Below, in pieces: positions 10,920 through 23,200 of a DNA stretch of 64,000 nucleotides (the stretch's first letter is position 1; every line of letters starts with the position of its first letter). Both the position numbers and the translations under genes were made by a program. The stretch lies in the NCBI GenBank assembly GCA_013399115.1, contig VXAA01005264.1, forward strand, positions 47,622 through 111,621. Direction: 5' to 3'. This stretch comes from Anseranas semipalmata (Eukaryota > Chordata > Aves > Anseriformes > Anseranatidae). Under the pieces are notes generated by a model. That model was not told where the DNA came from. It did not search any database and was given only the letters and a program-made list of their open reading frames with translations.

Positions 10920-11375
10920 TTGCTTTGAATTAATCAGTAGTCAGACAAAAAACTTTTTTCCACCCCAATCTAAGCTACAGAAGGATACATCAGCTGTCCC
11001 CAGCTGCATCTTGACCACCTCCAATGGGTGTGAATTCAGTCTACCATGATAGAAATAATATTTAAAAGTATTATTTTCTTCTGTTGTTTGCTTTCCAATA
11101 TACAGTTTAGTAATTATTTTATGTATGATGCAAAACTCCTTTTAATAGCTTGGTGTGGGTCTTTGCTGATTTCAAAGTTTTGGATTTCTTTCTTTCCAAC
11201 TGCAAAAGAACAAACAATTCCTCTATGTTTTTTAACACAAATCAAAGGTGAGCGGTTGGTCTGAGCAGGAGGTGGAAGTTAGAGAAATGCCTAGAAGAAA
11301 GCATGCCTCCCAGCCCTGTGCTCCATGTCTTTCAAGCCTGGAGGTATTGAATTATTTCCCTCCTGTTTCAAGAAA

Positions 11376-11419
<44 letters not shown>

Positions 11420-11690
11420 NNNNNNTAATAATAATAATAATAATAATAATAAAAGATAAACTTACTCTTGTATACAAATAATCAACTATTTCCAGTGCAG
11501 ATAAGGATCTTATCCAAAGGGAACACGTTTTAGAAGCAAGACTGCACCAGCTAATGATATTCAAACACCAACGAACCAGTGAGTCTGCCTCCAACTTGCT
11601 AACAAGCCTGTTCTGAGTTACACTCTGGGCCTGCTACAGTAACTGTCAGAGAAACAATCTTGCTCCTTTGTAGGAAAATGAACAGGCTGG
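10920..11690. other. non-coding DNA around an (AAT)n array
   Basis: No gene recognised. AT-rich unique sequence surrounds the trinucleotide array at 11377-11452. Confidence 0.6.
11377..11452. repeat. (AAT)n microsatellite with assembly gap
   Basis: About 23 AAT units interrupted by six N at 11420-11425. The true repeat number is therefore unknown; the assembly gave out inside the array. Confidence 0.97.
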
Positions 11691-11699
11691 TTCACTTTA

Positions 11700-11995
11700 A
11701 TCCCCCGCCATCCAAATTTATTTAAAGAGTAACATGATTAAGACAAGGATACACTGCAATACAGTTGGAAAAGCGCTAAGGCTCCGGAAGCATGCACCAT
11801 AAATCAAGCATTTAATGATTTAAATCAAGAACTTTAAGCAGCTGCCCCTGGGAAACATCAGGAGAACAGACTGTGCAATGAAGCCTGATGAAAATTAATT
11901 CAGTAGGCAAACATTGTTATCTCATAGACTTTATGGGAATCATAAAAATAAGGTGCTGAACTTTATAATGTATTTTTATGTTCTTATGCTAAGAA
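11700..11995. promoter_or_regulatory. candidate conserved non-coding element
   Basis: Repeat-free, AT-rich block with a dense set of homeodomain-type cores, including TTTAATGATTTAAATCAAG (11811-11829, containing the palindrome gatttaaatc), AAAATTAATTCAG and ATAAATCAAG. Frames are short, so it is non-coding. This texture is typical of vertebrate developmental enhancers, but conservation is not visible from one sequence. Confidence 0.3.
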
Positions 11996-12667
11996 TGCTT
12001 TCTACAGGCCCCACTTCTTTTATTTAATAAACAGAATACAATTCCTATTACCTTAGGCAGAAGTTAATCTTGGATTTTTCCTAACTTGGGAGATCAAGCT
12101 CTGCCTTTCAGCTGTTGCTTTGGTATCTGTGTGAAAGGTCCTGGTGTTTAGAGGTACTATGCACCTATGCAACACTCAGGGTTACTCAGTAGAAATTTAG
12201 ACCATTTTGTGCAAGGAAGCTACACTCCAGCTGAGAAAACAGCCTCTTAAAATTTTTCTTGTGCTGTAAAAGCGCAGGTGGTGCAGACCCATGCAAGCCG
12301 GCACTGACAGCCCCGCCGTACCACACATCCCTGTGCTGCTCCCTTCGTGTCCCAACACAAAATTGGATAATTGGATTTAGTCACACGAGGAAGATTAGAG
12401 CAACAATCTCTGTTGCAAATGCTTTTTTTATTTTCCAGTTTAATGTTAACTTGGGTCAACTTCCCATAGGGATGGTGCAGGAGCAGGAAGGAGCCAGTGG
12501 GGCCTCGTAGATATTTTAGCAGCATGTTATTTTAGCAATAGTTATATTGACCGAAAATGATTGTGATATTACAGCTTTATTCTTCCAAATAGAGTGAATC
12601 AACAGAAGTATTTAAAACTGCAATATTTAGTTCTATGCATCTACAGTGGTATTATATGCACATTACT

Positions 12668-12673
12668 AAAAAA

Positions 12674-12714
<41 letters not shown>
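12668..12714. repeat. A tract followed by (GA)n
   Basis: Fifteen A followed by about sixteen GA dinucleotides. Confidence 0.95.
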
Positions 12715-12722
<8 letters not shown>

Positions 12723-12992
12723 AAATTGTAAAAACCAGCAAACAATCGGTAGCCATATATTTTCCCACCAAATCTTTCAAGGTTAGTGGTGGCTCTGCTT
12801 CTCTCATCTCTGCAAGGCATAATTAAGAATTAGGGAACTCCTGCTGCAGAACTGTTACCAAATGCAAGAGGAATTCATCGGAGACTTGAGTTCATACAGG
12901 GCAATCACCTCCCCTACACAAAATGGTAGCACAGGATTCAAGCACCAGTTAAATCCTTCTGAAATCCTTCTTAAATCCTACCATACTGTGGG

Positions 12993-13036
12993 AAAAAAAA
13001 ATAATAAGAAAAGAAAAAAAAAAAAACAACAAAACA
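12993..13036. repeat. A-rich low-complexity
   Basis: A-rich run with scattered T, G and C, including 13 consecutive A around 13014-13026. Confidence 0.9.
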
Positions 13037-13780
13037 CTGGAAAGCAGGTATATTATGAGTTTCTATATTTATCACATATCGGTCATTTGAGTAACCACAA
13101 AACTTTCACCAGAAAAGATTTATCTGAGAATCCACTTTATTTTATTTGGAGAATTGGGATTTAGAAGTGGGTTAGTTTAATCTCTAAAAAATAAAACATG
13201 ATATTATTCCCAGTACTTTGTGGTTTAAAAACAAGTGAGTTTACTTTCCAATGAGTTTGCTTACAGTGGTAGGTATGCTTCAGCGTGCATTTGTATTTGT
13301 CCTGAGAATAAATTTTATCTTAACTCCACTAAAAACAAAGGAGGGAATAATAAGAAAGAGTGTTTGGTTAAAAAGGATGTGATCATGCCCATCTATAACA
13401 GCCTGTCTGGAACCTGGAGGGAAGAATCAAGATTTTAAAGAAAAGGTCAATAAGCCAGTCTGCATGCACTTGGCTAGAATATCTGCACACTGCCTTTGTA
13501 AAAAGCTTCCTAAATAATGAACTATTGTTTCTTTAGGAGTGTGCCATGGATGTTAGGTTATGACACCGAATGCTCCAGATGTGAGAAATAAGTCCTGGGC
13601 TCATCCACCTGCTTCCCCCAGCTACAGCTGGGACTCAGAGCCACATAGGTCAATGCTGACTTCCACGCCGGCACAGGAAGGCGGTGCTGTGTGCAGTGCA
13701 TGGGGCTGTGCCTAGAAAATTCCTGTCTAAACTGAAAACAGTCTGAGTCACTTCAAACAAATTTTATAACCATACTATGT

Positions 13781-13816
13781 AAAAACAAACAAGCAAACAA
13801 ACAAACAAACAAAAAA
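13781..13816. repeat. (CAAA)n microsatellite
   Basis: About eight CAAA/CAAG units. Confidence 0.93.
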
Positions 13817-13930
13817 TCAGCAGATTAATCCTACATGTCGAAAACAGTGTCATATATCAAGTAGAATAATAGTTGTAAAGTGCATTTTGTACTCAATTAA
13901 TTGTGTTTTCTACAAATGTAAATACATACA

Positions 13931-14023
13931 ATGGAATAGCATGGAATGGAATGGAATGGAATGGAATAGAATAGAATGGAATGGAATGGAATGGAATGGA
14001 ATGGAATGGAATGGAATGGAATA
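13931..14023. repeat. (ATGGA)n pentamer array abutting CR1 tail
   Basis: About eighteen ATGGA/ATAGA pentamers directly adjoining the 3' end of the minus-strand CR1 that begins at 14024. CR1 elements end in a short microsatellite-like tail, and this array looks like an expansion of that tail. The open frame (repeated EWNGM) is a repeat artefact. Confidence 0.95.
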
Positions 14024-15007
14024 GTTCAGTTGGAAGGGACCCACAAAGATCATCAAGTCCACCTGCCTGACCACTTTAGGGCTAACCAAAAGTTAAAGCA
14101 TATTATTGAGGGCATTATCCCAATGTCTCTTAAATACTCACAGGCATGGGGCTTCAACCACCTCTCTAGGAAGCCTGTTACAGAGTTTGACCACCCTCAT
14201 GGCAAAGAAATTGTTCCTGACGTCCAGTCTGAACCTCACCTGAGGCAACTCTGTGCTGTTCCTGCTGGTCCTGTCATCTGTTACCGGGGAGCAGAGACCA
14301 GCACCTCCCTCTGCACTTCCCCTCCTCAGGAAGTTGTAGAGAGCAATGAGGTCACCTCTGAGCATCTTTTTCTCCGGACTAGACAACCCAAGTGTCTTCA
14401 TACAACATGCCCTCCAGCCCTTTTACCAGCTTTGTTGCCCTCCTCTGGATGCTTTCAAGTAACTTAACATCATTTTTATATTGTAAAGCCCAGAACTGCA
14501 CACAATATTCAAGGTGAGGCTGCACCAATGCTAAATCCAGAGGTAGAATCACCTCTTTTGACCAGCTGGCTGTGCTGTGCTTAATGCACCCCAAAATGCA
14601 GTTTGCCTTCTTGGCCGCAGGGCATGCTGCTGGCTCACGCTGAGCCTGCTGTCAGCCAGCACCCCCAGGTCCCTTTCTGCAGGGCTGCTCCCCGGGTACT
14701 CATCTCCCAGTCTGTACCTGTGTCTGGCACTACTCCGACCCAGGTGCAGAACAAGGCATTTACCTTTGTTGAACTTCACGATATTGTTGATTGCCCAATG
14801 CTCCAGTCTATCTAGATCCTTCTGCAAGGCCTCTTGTCCCTCCAGGAGATCAACAGCACCTCCCAGTTTGCGTCACCAGCAAACTTGCTGCAAATGCATT
14901 CCACTCCCACATCCGGATCATTGATAAAAATGTTGATCAGAACTGACCCTAGAATTTAGCCCTTGGGAACACCACTAGTGGTCGTCCACCAGCCAGATGT
15001 AGTCCCA
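14024..15007 (-). mobile_element. CR1 LINE, 5'-truncated, about 980 bp
   Basis: Minus-strand CR1 3' part. From the tail inward it shows ttggaagggacccacaaaga, then RT C-terminal coding sequence: [65 protein letters not shown]. Further upstream are [57 protein letters not shown] and DLDRLEHWAINN. These blocks are in the correct family order but spread over different frames (14138-14401, 14379-14594, 14549-14827), so at least two frameshifts have accumulated. The catalytic core and endonuclease are missing. Element similarity ends near the gtccaccagccagatgtag block at about 15007. Confidence 0.95.
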
Positions 15008-15924
15008 AATAACAAATAAATCAAGTAATTTCGTTGTTCCAATCTCAACTGTATTTGTTTTGAATGTTAAAAACTTTGAGGTTTAAACTAGATAAAATTG
15101 ATACTACCATTGAAATAACAGTGCAGAAGCTTTCCATCTAGTAAGTTGGCTGTTCATTCCTTTCTCCAATCAACAGCATGCATGGTATTTCTCACTAACT
15201 TCAGCACGCGCCTGATTGCAATGTTTTTTATTACTGTTTTCTGTGCAAGGAATGAGCTGAATATGATAGAAGTTCCAAAGTCAACAGAAAACTAAATCTA
15301 CAATTTAGAAAGTCTTGTACCAATGGAGATTTATTTTTTTCTTCAAAGTTGTAGAGAAACAAAAGGTTGTAGCCATTACTATTTATTTACATTAATAAAA
15401 CTGTTACATCTTATATATTATTATAGAACAATAACATAAGCTAATTTATATCAAGCCAAAAAAAATTTTAGAGGTTAAATTACAGCCAGTAAAGCTTCCT
15501 AAAATGTCTGTAATGCCAATAGAAAATATTTTACTGAAGCATTAATCATAAAAGCTTGTAGACTACATTTGTATGAGTCACTGCCATACTATCAGAGATT
15601 CAAGGCCAAGCTAGTAAAACAAAAGTGCATTTCTCTGCTTTTTGTTTATCTGATATGTACACTTCAAGAATATTTAAACAAAAAATAGGAGACAGGGAAT
15701 TTTTTAAGTGAAGAGAAGGCTAGTGTCTATGCATTTGCCTGGATACATATGTACACACATATGCCTACAGAAATCAAGTAGAAGCAATAGCACGTTTGTT
15801 AACATTGTCGTATATGATTCTACATTTTGATCACAATATTGTCAAACTTAAACTATTTTTAAAGTAAATTTTCTCTAGCAGTGATCCAATGAAGCCCAGG
15901 CTGAGTGGCTTTGGCAAAATTTCA

Positions 15925-15979
15925 GAAAAAACAAAAAAACAAAAAACAAACAAAAAAANAAAAAAAACAAAAAAAAACA
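15925..15979. repeat. A-rich / (CAAA)-like run with one N
   Basis: A runs separated by single C, with one N at 15959, a base-calling uncertainty in the homopolymer. Confidence 0.93.
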
Positions 15980-16454
15980 GTGTTGTTTCTGAACTCAAGG
16001 CTGAGGATACAGCTGTACAAAAACCACTGTCTGCATGGGCTGCACCTCCAAGGCTGGGTGAAGCCAAAGCATCTCACTTCTCTGTAAGGTGGGCTCAGCA
16101 TGCACACATGCTTAAATGCCACAGCTCAGCAGACACATGGCAGCACATCAAATTGTGGAAACTCAGCCAGCCCTTCTTCCAGAAAAGAGAAGTTTGCAGG
16201 AATTTTGATATTTTTCCAGTATGGAAGATGACTGTGAAAAGGTAGGGATTCTTTTCTCCATGCCTGCTGGGGACAGATGGAAATCATGGACTTAAATCAA
16301 GCAATGGAAGTTTATGTTAGACATTGGAAAAATATTTTTAATAGTAGTGATGGTAAGGCCTCTAGCAGGTTCTCTTGAGAAGCTGTGCAGTCTCATTTCC
16401 CAGAGGATTTTAGGAAGGGCTCACATAAATATTGCCCATGACTGATTCAGGACT

Positions 16455-16530
16455 GGCTGGGTCTCCCAGAGGAGGGTTATGAACTGGGGGATCTCCCAGG
16501 GTTCTTTCCAGAACTACTTCCTAATTCCAA
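16455..16530 (+). mobile_element. decayed CR1 3' end (probable)
   Basis: The phrase gaactgggggatctcccagg followed by gttctttccagaac resembles the CR1 terminal block (ggactagatgatctccagaggtcccttccaacc) on the plus strand. Only about 70 bp are readable and no tail remains. Confidence 0.4.
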
Positions 16531-18552
16531 ATTAGTTTTGATAGAGGTTTCTGATGAATTTGGTAAAGATGCCTCTCTGGCATGACTGAATTTAACCTCA
16601 TGGTTTCTTTCAGCTGGCTCATTCCTCTTGACACCAGGAAAACTTATTGAGTTATGAGAAGTGAGAGGATACTGAAGTACGTGCTCTAGCCTCTAAATTT
16701 GTTTGGTAAGAATTTGTGATTCAAAACAGGGAACAAGAAGACCCATTTCCTCCCTAGGTATTCTGCTACAAATGGTGAGATGATTGCTGCTAACAAGAGC
16801 AAATGAGATTCCACAAGAGTCCAGCAGGTCTGAAAGAGGAACCCTCCGGGCTAGGAACCCACTCAGAAAAGATCAGCTCCAGATGGGAAGTAAAGTTCCA
16901 AATCTTAGAGCCTAAGTATTGTTCACATTACAGGCAGCTTACATCAGACCTAGTGGGGTAAAGGACAGGAAGACGAAGAGATCATAGTAGGTCTGTTGCA
17001 TACCAAAGAACAGATCAGCTTTAGTGACAAAACTATGAGATTTTTCTAGGTCAAATTCACTTTCAAATTATTTTCTCTATTTTTCTTTAAGTACTTAGTT
17101 CTCTCTAAACTGCTACACTTTTCATCTTCAGTTACAGCTGTCAAATATTACAACTAGATGGTTATTACTGACAGTATTAGAATTAGCAGCATTCCTTGTC
17201 TGAATGTTCATTGTACCTGAAATGAGATCAGGACTTCATCATGTGAGATGCAGCATATAGACATACAGGAAGAGTGAATTTCTTCAAGATAACTTTACTG
17301 TCTAATTACACAAAAAATGAGGAAAGAATAAGCATCTTCAGCAGGGCCACTCAGTTAATCTGTGGCAGAGGAGTAAAGCTAAGCTGTCATGTAAAGAGAC
17401 ATGAAGGAAATTTAACAGCAGCTGGAGCAACAATGACTCATGTTACTACAAAAGCTGTCATTGAGAAACAAGCTTTTCTTGTTCTTACCCTGCAGACTGT
17501 AAGATTTTGGTACTGAAGCTGCTAAAGACTTCTGAGTTTCCTGCTCTTAGTATCTGAAGCATAGGGCTTATCCTTTACGAGATCTGGAAAATAAGGAAAT
17601 CGGGGAAACTGCCTTCCTGGATCACAAAAGTGTGCAACTGAAGAGAGGGCAGTCAGCAGGGATTTCTTGGTAGGGTAGACCACATCTGTAAAATGTAGAG
17701 ATTAGGACTGTATCTTGTTTTTAGTGTTCCCATGAAATGTTAATGAAAGGAGAAAGTGCCCTGAGATTTAGTTCCAAAGCTATGGCTATCTCTACTTCAG
17801 TCCTTCTTTCCTTTCACTTCTTAGCCTGGATACATTAGCACATGTGTCATGAACTGAACAGAAATGATGCACTTCTTGTACAGGACATTTCTCATAATTT
17901 GTATTTAAAAATATGTATATATATCAATGAATCTTTTAGTTAAATGCAGAGCCAAAATTATCCTTAATGCTCTGCACAGAAAGGAAGAAAAGGAATTTAG
18001 ATCTGCCACACCAACAATACTGCCTTTTGCTCCGTCACTCACACAGAATGCAGTGCTCAGAAGCCAAGCTCTGCTTCTCCCAGCCGCAGCTCTGGGAAGG
18101 GCACAAATCACCTCCGTTTGGGCTGTGTTGCCATCCGGTCAACGTGGTGCTGCCACTGAGAGGAGCAGGAGGGACGACCATGCTTCTCACCCAGGCTACT
18201 CCTTCCAGCAGTATAAGGGAGGATCTTATTCTCTCAGCTTTCCTGTATGACCATTAAAATAACACTGGGAGACACGTGGCTTTATGAGGTTTTTATTGAC
18301 CATGCACTGTCTGTACAGAAATTATGCAGGTTCTGACTCACACCAGCTCTTGGGCAGTATTTTTGGCTATGCCTTCACAAGAATTTCTTTCAGTGACAAA
18401 GGTAACTTCATCAAGCTTTCTGTTTCACCCTGCTCCTCCATCACCTCACCAAAGCCTGGCTGCTCATCCTTCTTCCCATCACTCCCTCAACACAGCCTGT
18501 CCTACCATTTATTTGGCCACTCAGTGAAACAGGTCAGGGAACTGATCAGGGT

Positions 18553-18585
18553 TAAAAACCAAACCAAACCAAAACAAAACAAAAC
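18553..18585. repeat. (AACC/AAAAC)n low-complexity
   Basis: Three AACCA-type units followed by three CAAAA units. Confidence 0.85.
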
Positions 18586-18631
18586 CTGCTGGCTTGTTTT
18601 TCACCCAGATCAATTCCCCAGTTAGTTCACA

Positions 18632-18790
18632 GAATAGCGCAGAAACTTAAGAATACAAGAACATCTGTACTGGATCGGAGCACAGGTCTGCTTGCTCTGC
18701 TATCCTGCCCCCAGCAGCAGAGCAGACCAGCAGATGTTATCCAAGGAAGGATGTAAGGACAGGGCAAGCACACAGGAACGTTTCCCAAGA
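18632..18790 (+). mobile_element. ancient L3/CR1-like 3' fragment
   Basis: The string cttaagaatacaagaac, then tactggatcggagcacagg, then ctatcctgcccccagcagc parallels an old amniote LINE-derived repeat. From memory that repeat reads like 'acataagaac..tactggatcagaccaaggtccatctagcccagtatcctgtc'. It is heavily decayed and the orientation is tentative. Confidence 0.5.
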
Positions 18791-21700
18791 ATACTTTCCC
18801 AGCCTCCTGTGACTTGTGACTCAGGATTATCTTGAGTCAAAGTTAATTCTTTTCAATTTAATAATCCTAGCTGAATTTTTCCTTCATGAGTTTCTCCTGA
18901 TTATTAATGCTTTTTTTTTTTTTTTAATTCACAGAAAAATTTGCAACCCCACCATCCAATGGGCTGCAGCTTATGCACTATGTAGTCAATGGAGTATCTC
19001 TTTTGTTTTGTTTTGAAAGTAATACCCAGTAGCTTAATTTTCCATCCTTTGGTTTTCATACTGGAAGAGAACAGCCATTCAACCTATTCATCTTTCTTGT
19101 TCCACTACCTATTTCATAGACCACTGTTGTATCTCCCTCATCCAGCTCTTTCCCAGCCTAACAGGGTATTAAGACACCCTTGTGGGAGCTGCTCCATCTC
19201 AAGGGTTGAGCAGAGAAAGCAATGCATGGCCAGAGATCCTGATTGCTTACATTGGCTCTGCTGAGGAAAGAAACGTTCATGAAATTAAGCCTTTCGTTAC
19301 ATAAGAAATGTGCATGTGGATAGACAGTCTTGTCAGCTGAACCTGGCAGACCTTTAATTCTCCATCCTCCCTCCTGCTTCCTCTACTGCTGCTTGCCAAT
19401 GTCTTAAGCAGCTCTCCAGTTTTGTAAGTAAATAAAGAAGTCAAATGAATAATTTAATACATCTCATTTCCTTCTCCCATTGCTCAGTCCTCAATTGTCT
19501 TCTCTTTTCCCAGTTTATATCTGAATGTATTTTCTCTTTCCCCCCTGGTCTACTGCAAATATTTTTTGAAGATTCCGTTACAGTTGGTTGAAATGTTCAC
19601 TAAAATTCAACGTTCACTATTTCTTTTTGCTACTCTAAATATGAAATCTGTTTTACCTTCCTTTGGCTTGTTTTCAATAGATCTCCCAGTGTTTCTTGTT
19701 TCTTGATTGTTTATATTTCTTAAAAGCCTCAAAGCTACTCTTATATCCCTATCTAACTAACTTGCCCTTTGTCACTCTTTCCCTCTGCTTACAATAGGAT
19801 TTAGCTTGCATGCTCTTGCCAAATATGCTTTTTAGAAATATCTTCCCGTCTCCCATCTTAGGGAGTCCCAATCAGAAGGATGTTATTCATTACGTGCTAT
19901 CTTAAACGCATCTCCCCCAGTGTCAAGAAGCTTGTGTTTTCTCTAGACCTTCCCCAGTTAAACTCTAAAACCCGTGAGATAGCCAGCACTTTTTTTTCTC
20001 CTGCCTGCATCCTGCTCACATGCTCACACGCTGAGCTGCAGCCCCACGTGTCTTCAGGCACAGCCGTTGTGGGGAGGCAGAGCCCAGACCCGCATGGAGG
20101 CACAGGACAGACCCTCGCTTTCATCCCAGTGCACGGCTTTTTACCAACACTCTGCACAGAGCAGCATCAGAGGACCTGGGGTGCTTTCTTTTTCAGCTGA
20201 ATCACTTCCAAAGATCCAATACACAGAAGACACAGGCAGAATTTTGGGGTTCAAAGACTGTCTTGTTTCAGACCTCTCAGCATATGTGAACACCAGCCTA
20301 GGAACCACCAAACACATGGCTATGTATCAGGAACAGGCACCAGCACATGGGATCCCACAGCCACCCTGTGTGCTTGTGGGAGTGGGAAGACAATGCTGTC
20401 ATCCAGTCCAAATGCTTCCAGTGGGGTTTTTCTGGGTGCACAGCATCACCAGAAGGGTCAGGATTGACCTGGCTTGATTCAAAATACATCTACTTTTCCA
20501 TGAGTAACTGAAGGTGTTTCTTGAAGTGGCCCTTCATGCACTCTTGAAGGGATCCTTGTTTTATTCAGTCTGCAAAGCAGAGAAAGGAGGATGAAAATCT
20601 CCTCTGCAAACAATCCTCTGAACAAGCTGACTTCTATCTTGTGCCTTATGTCATATTTAAGCAGTGCATAGATCACTAGTGGATTTCTTCACAGAAATTA
20701 TTTTCAGCCTCATGCATCCCCATACTTAACAAAGCAAAGCAGAGGGTGGAGGACTACAGAGAGAGAAATTTACATGAGGAAAAATAAAAAAGAAAAGAAG
20801 TTTTTGCATAAGTATTTCTGAAAAAAAAAAAAAAAAAAACATCAATTTTTTGCAAGCTCTATTTTGGCATGGTTTGTGGCAATAATTGCATGTTGTGCAA
20901 TTTTAGGTTTTATCACTGAGCACTGGGACAGAGAGTGAAGAGACTGAGTGGACAGCTTTACCTTTCCCTGCTTTCATGAGGATGTGACTTCAGCTTGCCT
21001 GTGGGATGTTTCCTTTTGCAGGATTCCTTTCTTCATTTTCCATGGAGCATATGTAGGGATCACTTCATGCCTTCATTCTGTGCTGTGGGACATTGCAGTA
21101 CCAGGGCAGGGCCGGAGGAGCCCTGCACCAGCTCCCACTGGAAGGGACATCAGTGACATCTCACGCTGTCCTCTTCACCTGACCTTGCCTGCCAGCTCCC
21201 ATCTTCACTCATATATTGTGAAAAAGGGGAACAGTTCTTTGCTTATGAATGCAAACTGGAGGACCTAGCCATGTTTTTCTACATGTGCATGGCTACTTCA
21301 AGCAGCTGGGACTCTTATGTCAAATATGTCCTGCCTTGCTTCCCCTGATGGTCTATGAAAACAGCCCACAGCCACCTAGGCCACCCAGCAATCCCTTTGT
21401 TGCCCTTGACTTCCATTAAATGGTCTTTACTGTGGCAGCCAACATATTTACACTGTTTCTTTCTGCAGACTCAGCTGCTGCCCTTCTCCTCCTCTGTCCC
21501 CTGGACCCCACCGCCTTGCACAGCAATGCTGCCTTCAGCCTCTGCCACCACAAGCACGGCAAGCTGAGCACTGAAAAATAGGAAACTCAAATTAGCAATC
21601 ATACAAAATGGGCTCCTTTCAGCTCCTTTCAAAGCTGTTTAGCTCTTGTCTAAGAGCTTCTCTTGCTTTTCTCTTGCACTGTCTTTAAAAGTCAGCCAGA

Positions 21701-22950
21701 CAGAAAAGATTAACTTGCTTCTGGCTACATCAGGTCAAAGCAGATTAACACAGCTGGACCCAACCCTGGGGAACCCAGCCTGGAAATGTATGTTAGCACA
21801 ACCCCAGCAATGTGTAAGCAAGAGTCGTTTGTGTTGATCTTTTTCAGGATGAAGAGTTCGTGATTAACTCCTTTGTGCCAAGGCTGGGCTGGGTAGGAAA
21901 CTGATGCACAGCGGGATGCTGATCGAAATGCTCCCGCGGTGTCAGCCATGCCAGAGATTTCATGGGGACTTTTGTTTCCCTTCTGTCTCCTTTGAGACCT
22001 TTTTGTTTCCACCTATACACTCACCACAAAACTAGCAGGCAGTGGAGTCCCCAGAGCAGGGAGCAGGGGAGAGAGGAGGGCTTTCATGCAACGAAGGTTT
22101 AGCACAATCAGCATGGATAAGTGTAAGAGGTGGGCAAAATCCAGCATGGATGTGCAAATCCAAGTCACCTACAATTAAACTCCACAACAAATGCAAAATA
22201 AATGTTACTGTCACTGGCAGGCTGTTTTCCTGCTTGGTCGTTTGTCTTTAGGGCTGGAGAGTTGTTTTTTCAGCATAGGCTTATTAATCTAAAGTGAGTA
22301 TGAGAAAATTGTGAGAAATAAGACAAAACTGTATCTACTTTGTCAGGGAGCTATGAAATATAATGTGCAAGAGGGCAGAAGTGTAAACAGATCCAGGAGA
22401 TTCCAGATTTAGCAGGCTGCCTTCCACAAGCAGATCATGACCTTTTTGCATTTCAGTAAAGACAGATAGAGCAGATACTGCAGCACGCACATTTTCCCCT
22501 CTGAGGGGCTGCTGGAGGACCTGCAGCAAAGGGCAGGTAAGCTGGAAGCAAGAAATGAATAACTTCAATACAGATACTCCGGGGTTCACATCCAAGTTCC
22601 AACCGACTTCTTATTAAAGTGTTTTTTACAATTGGGCTTGTTTTTTTCTTTTTTACATGGCATTAATCCAGGACATTTTTACACATAGCAATTTTGAAAT
22701 CTCACACACCCCTAGGCTGCATGAAATATTGCTATGCAGCATAACTCTTCGGAGACAGTAAATCAAACCGTCAGAGATGTGTACCTATAAATTCTAAAGA
22801 ATACACAGTATCTCTGTCATTCCTACCTCTCTTGCCTAATTACACATTTTCTCTGTTTCCAGCACATCTCCTTCTGTATCAAGGTGAACGGATTAAGCAA
22901 AACACTGCTGACTTAGCGGTAAATAAGTGAGAAGGAAAGATTTTGCCTGG
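18791..22950. other. unique non-coding DNA, pyrimidine-biased in part
   Basis: No gene recognised. Poly-T at 18911-18925 and poly-A at 20821-20839. From about 18.28 to 19.95 kb the plus strand is notably rich in C/T. The longest frames (about 136 codons, plus 20067-20477) show no domain. At 22498-22535 a short acceptor-donor-like pair occurs by chance or as a pseudo-exon. Confidence 0.6.
20821..20839. repeat. poly-A tract
   Basis: Nineteen consecutive A after atttctg. Confidence 0.95.
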
Positions 22951-22964
22951 ACTGTGTATAAACA

Positions 22965-23200
22965 TCATTCATTTTGCAGGCTCAGTGCCAACAGCACTAG
23001 CTTGCTGCTCCATTTATCTGATATTTTAGGGGCTGCACTTAGATAAGCGAGGATAATTGAAGCAATTTTCAACAGCTTCACCAGACAAGCCAGAGGCATA
23101 ACCTTACTTTTGATAATAGGTAAATGAGATTCAAATGAGCATTATTTTTTCTAACTGTGAGCGTGATTTATTACTCGAGAAAATTAGCAGGGGAAGTGGT
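22965..23200. promoter_or_regulatory. candidate conserved non-coding element
   Basis: Repeat-free block with GATA-type motifs (TTATCTGATA around 23015, TTAGATAAGC around 23040), TAATT-type homeodomain cores (GATAATTGAAG) and ATTCAAATGAGC, and no long frame. The motif density resembles a developmental enhancer. This is an inference only. Confidence 0.3.

Larger units (their letters stand above)
11996..13780. other. non-coding DNA with simple repeats
   Basis: No gene recognised. Holds A15-(GA)n at 12668-12714 and an A-rich run at 12993-13036. The rest is unique sequence. Confidence 0.6.
15008..18552. other. unique non-coding DNA
   Basis: No gene recognised. Contains an A-rich low-complexity run with one undetermined base (15925-15979) and a short CR1-like 3' end near 16455-16530. 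The 15.0-15.85 kb part is very AT-rich. The rest has only short overlapping frames. Confidence 0.6.

Noticed and set aside
10691..10933. Lys/Glu/Arg-rich plus-strand frame.
   Set aside because: Encoded by the purine microsatellite.
13931..14023. GGAAT-type array as centromeric satellite (human satellite II/III-like motif).
   Set aside because: Only about 90 bp and attached to a CR1 tail, so it is better explained as local tail expansion.
13976..14467. Plus-strand open frame of 163 codons starting with repeated EWNGM.
   Set aside because: Starts in the (ATGGA)n array and continues through CR1 in antisense, so it is a repeat artefact.
20067..20477. Plus-strand 136-codon frame.
   Set aside because: No domain, overlapping minus-strand frames, no splice context.
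22498..22535. Plus-strand micro-exon-like segment (GLLEDLQQRA between acceptor-like and CAG/GTAAGC sites).
   Set aside because: Only 31 nt, with an in-frame stop immediately upstream. Too short to support.
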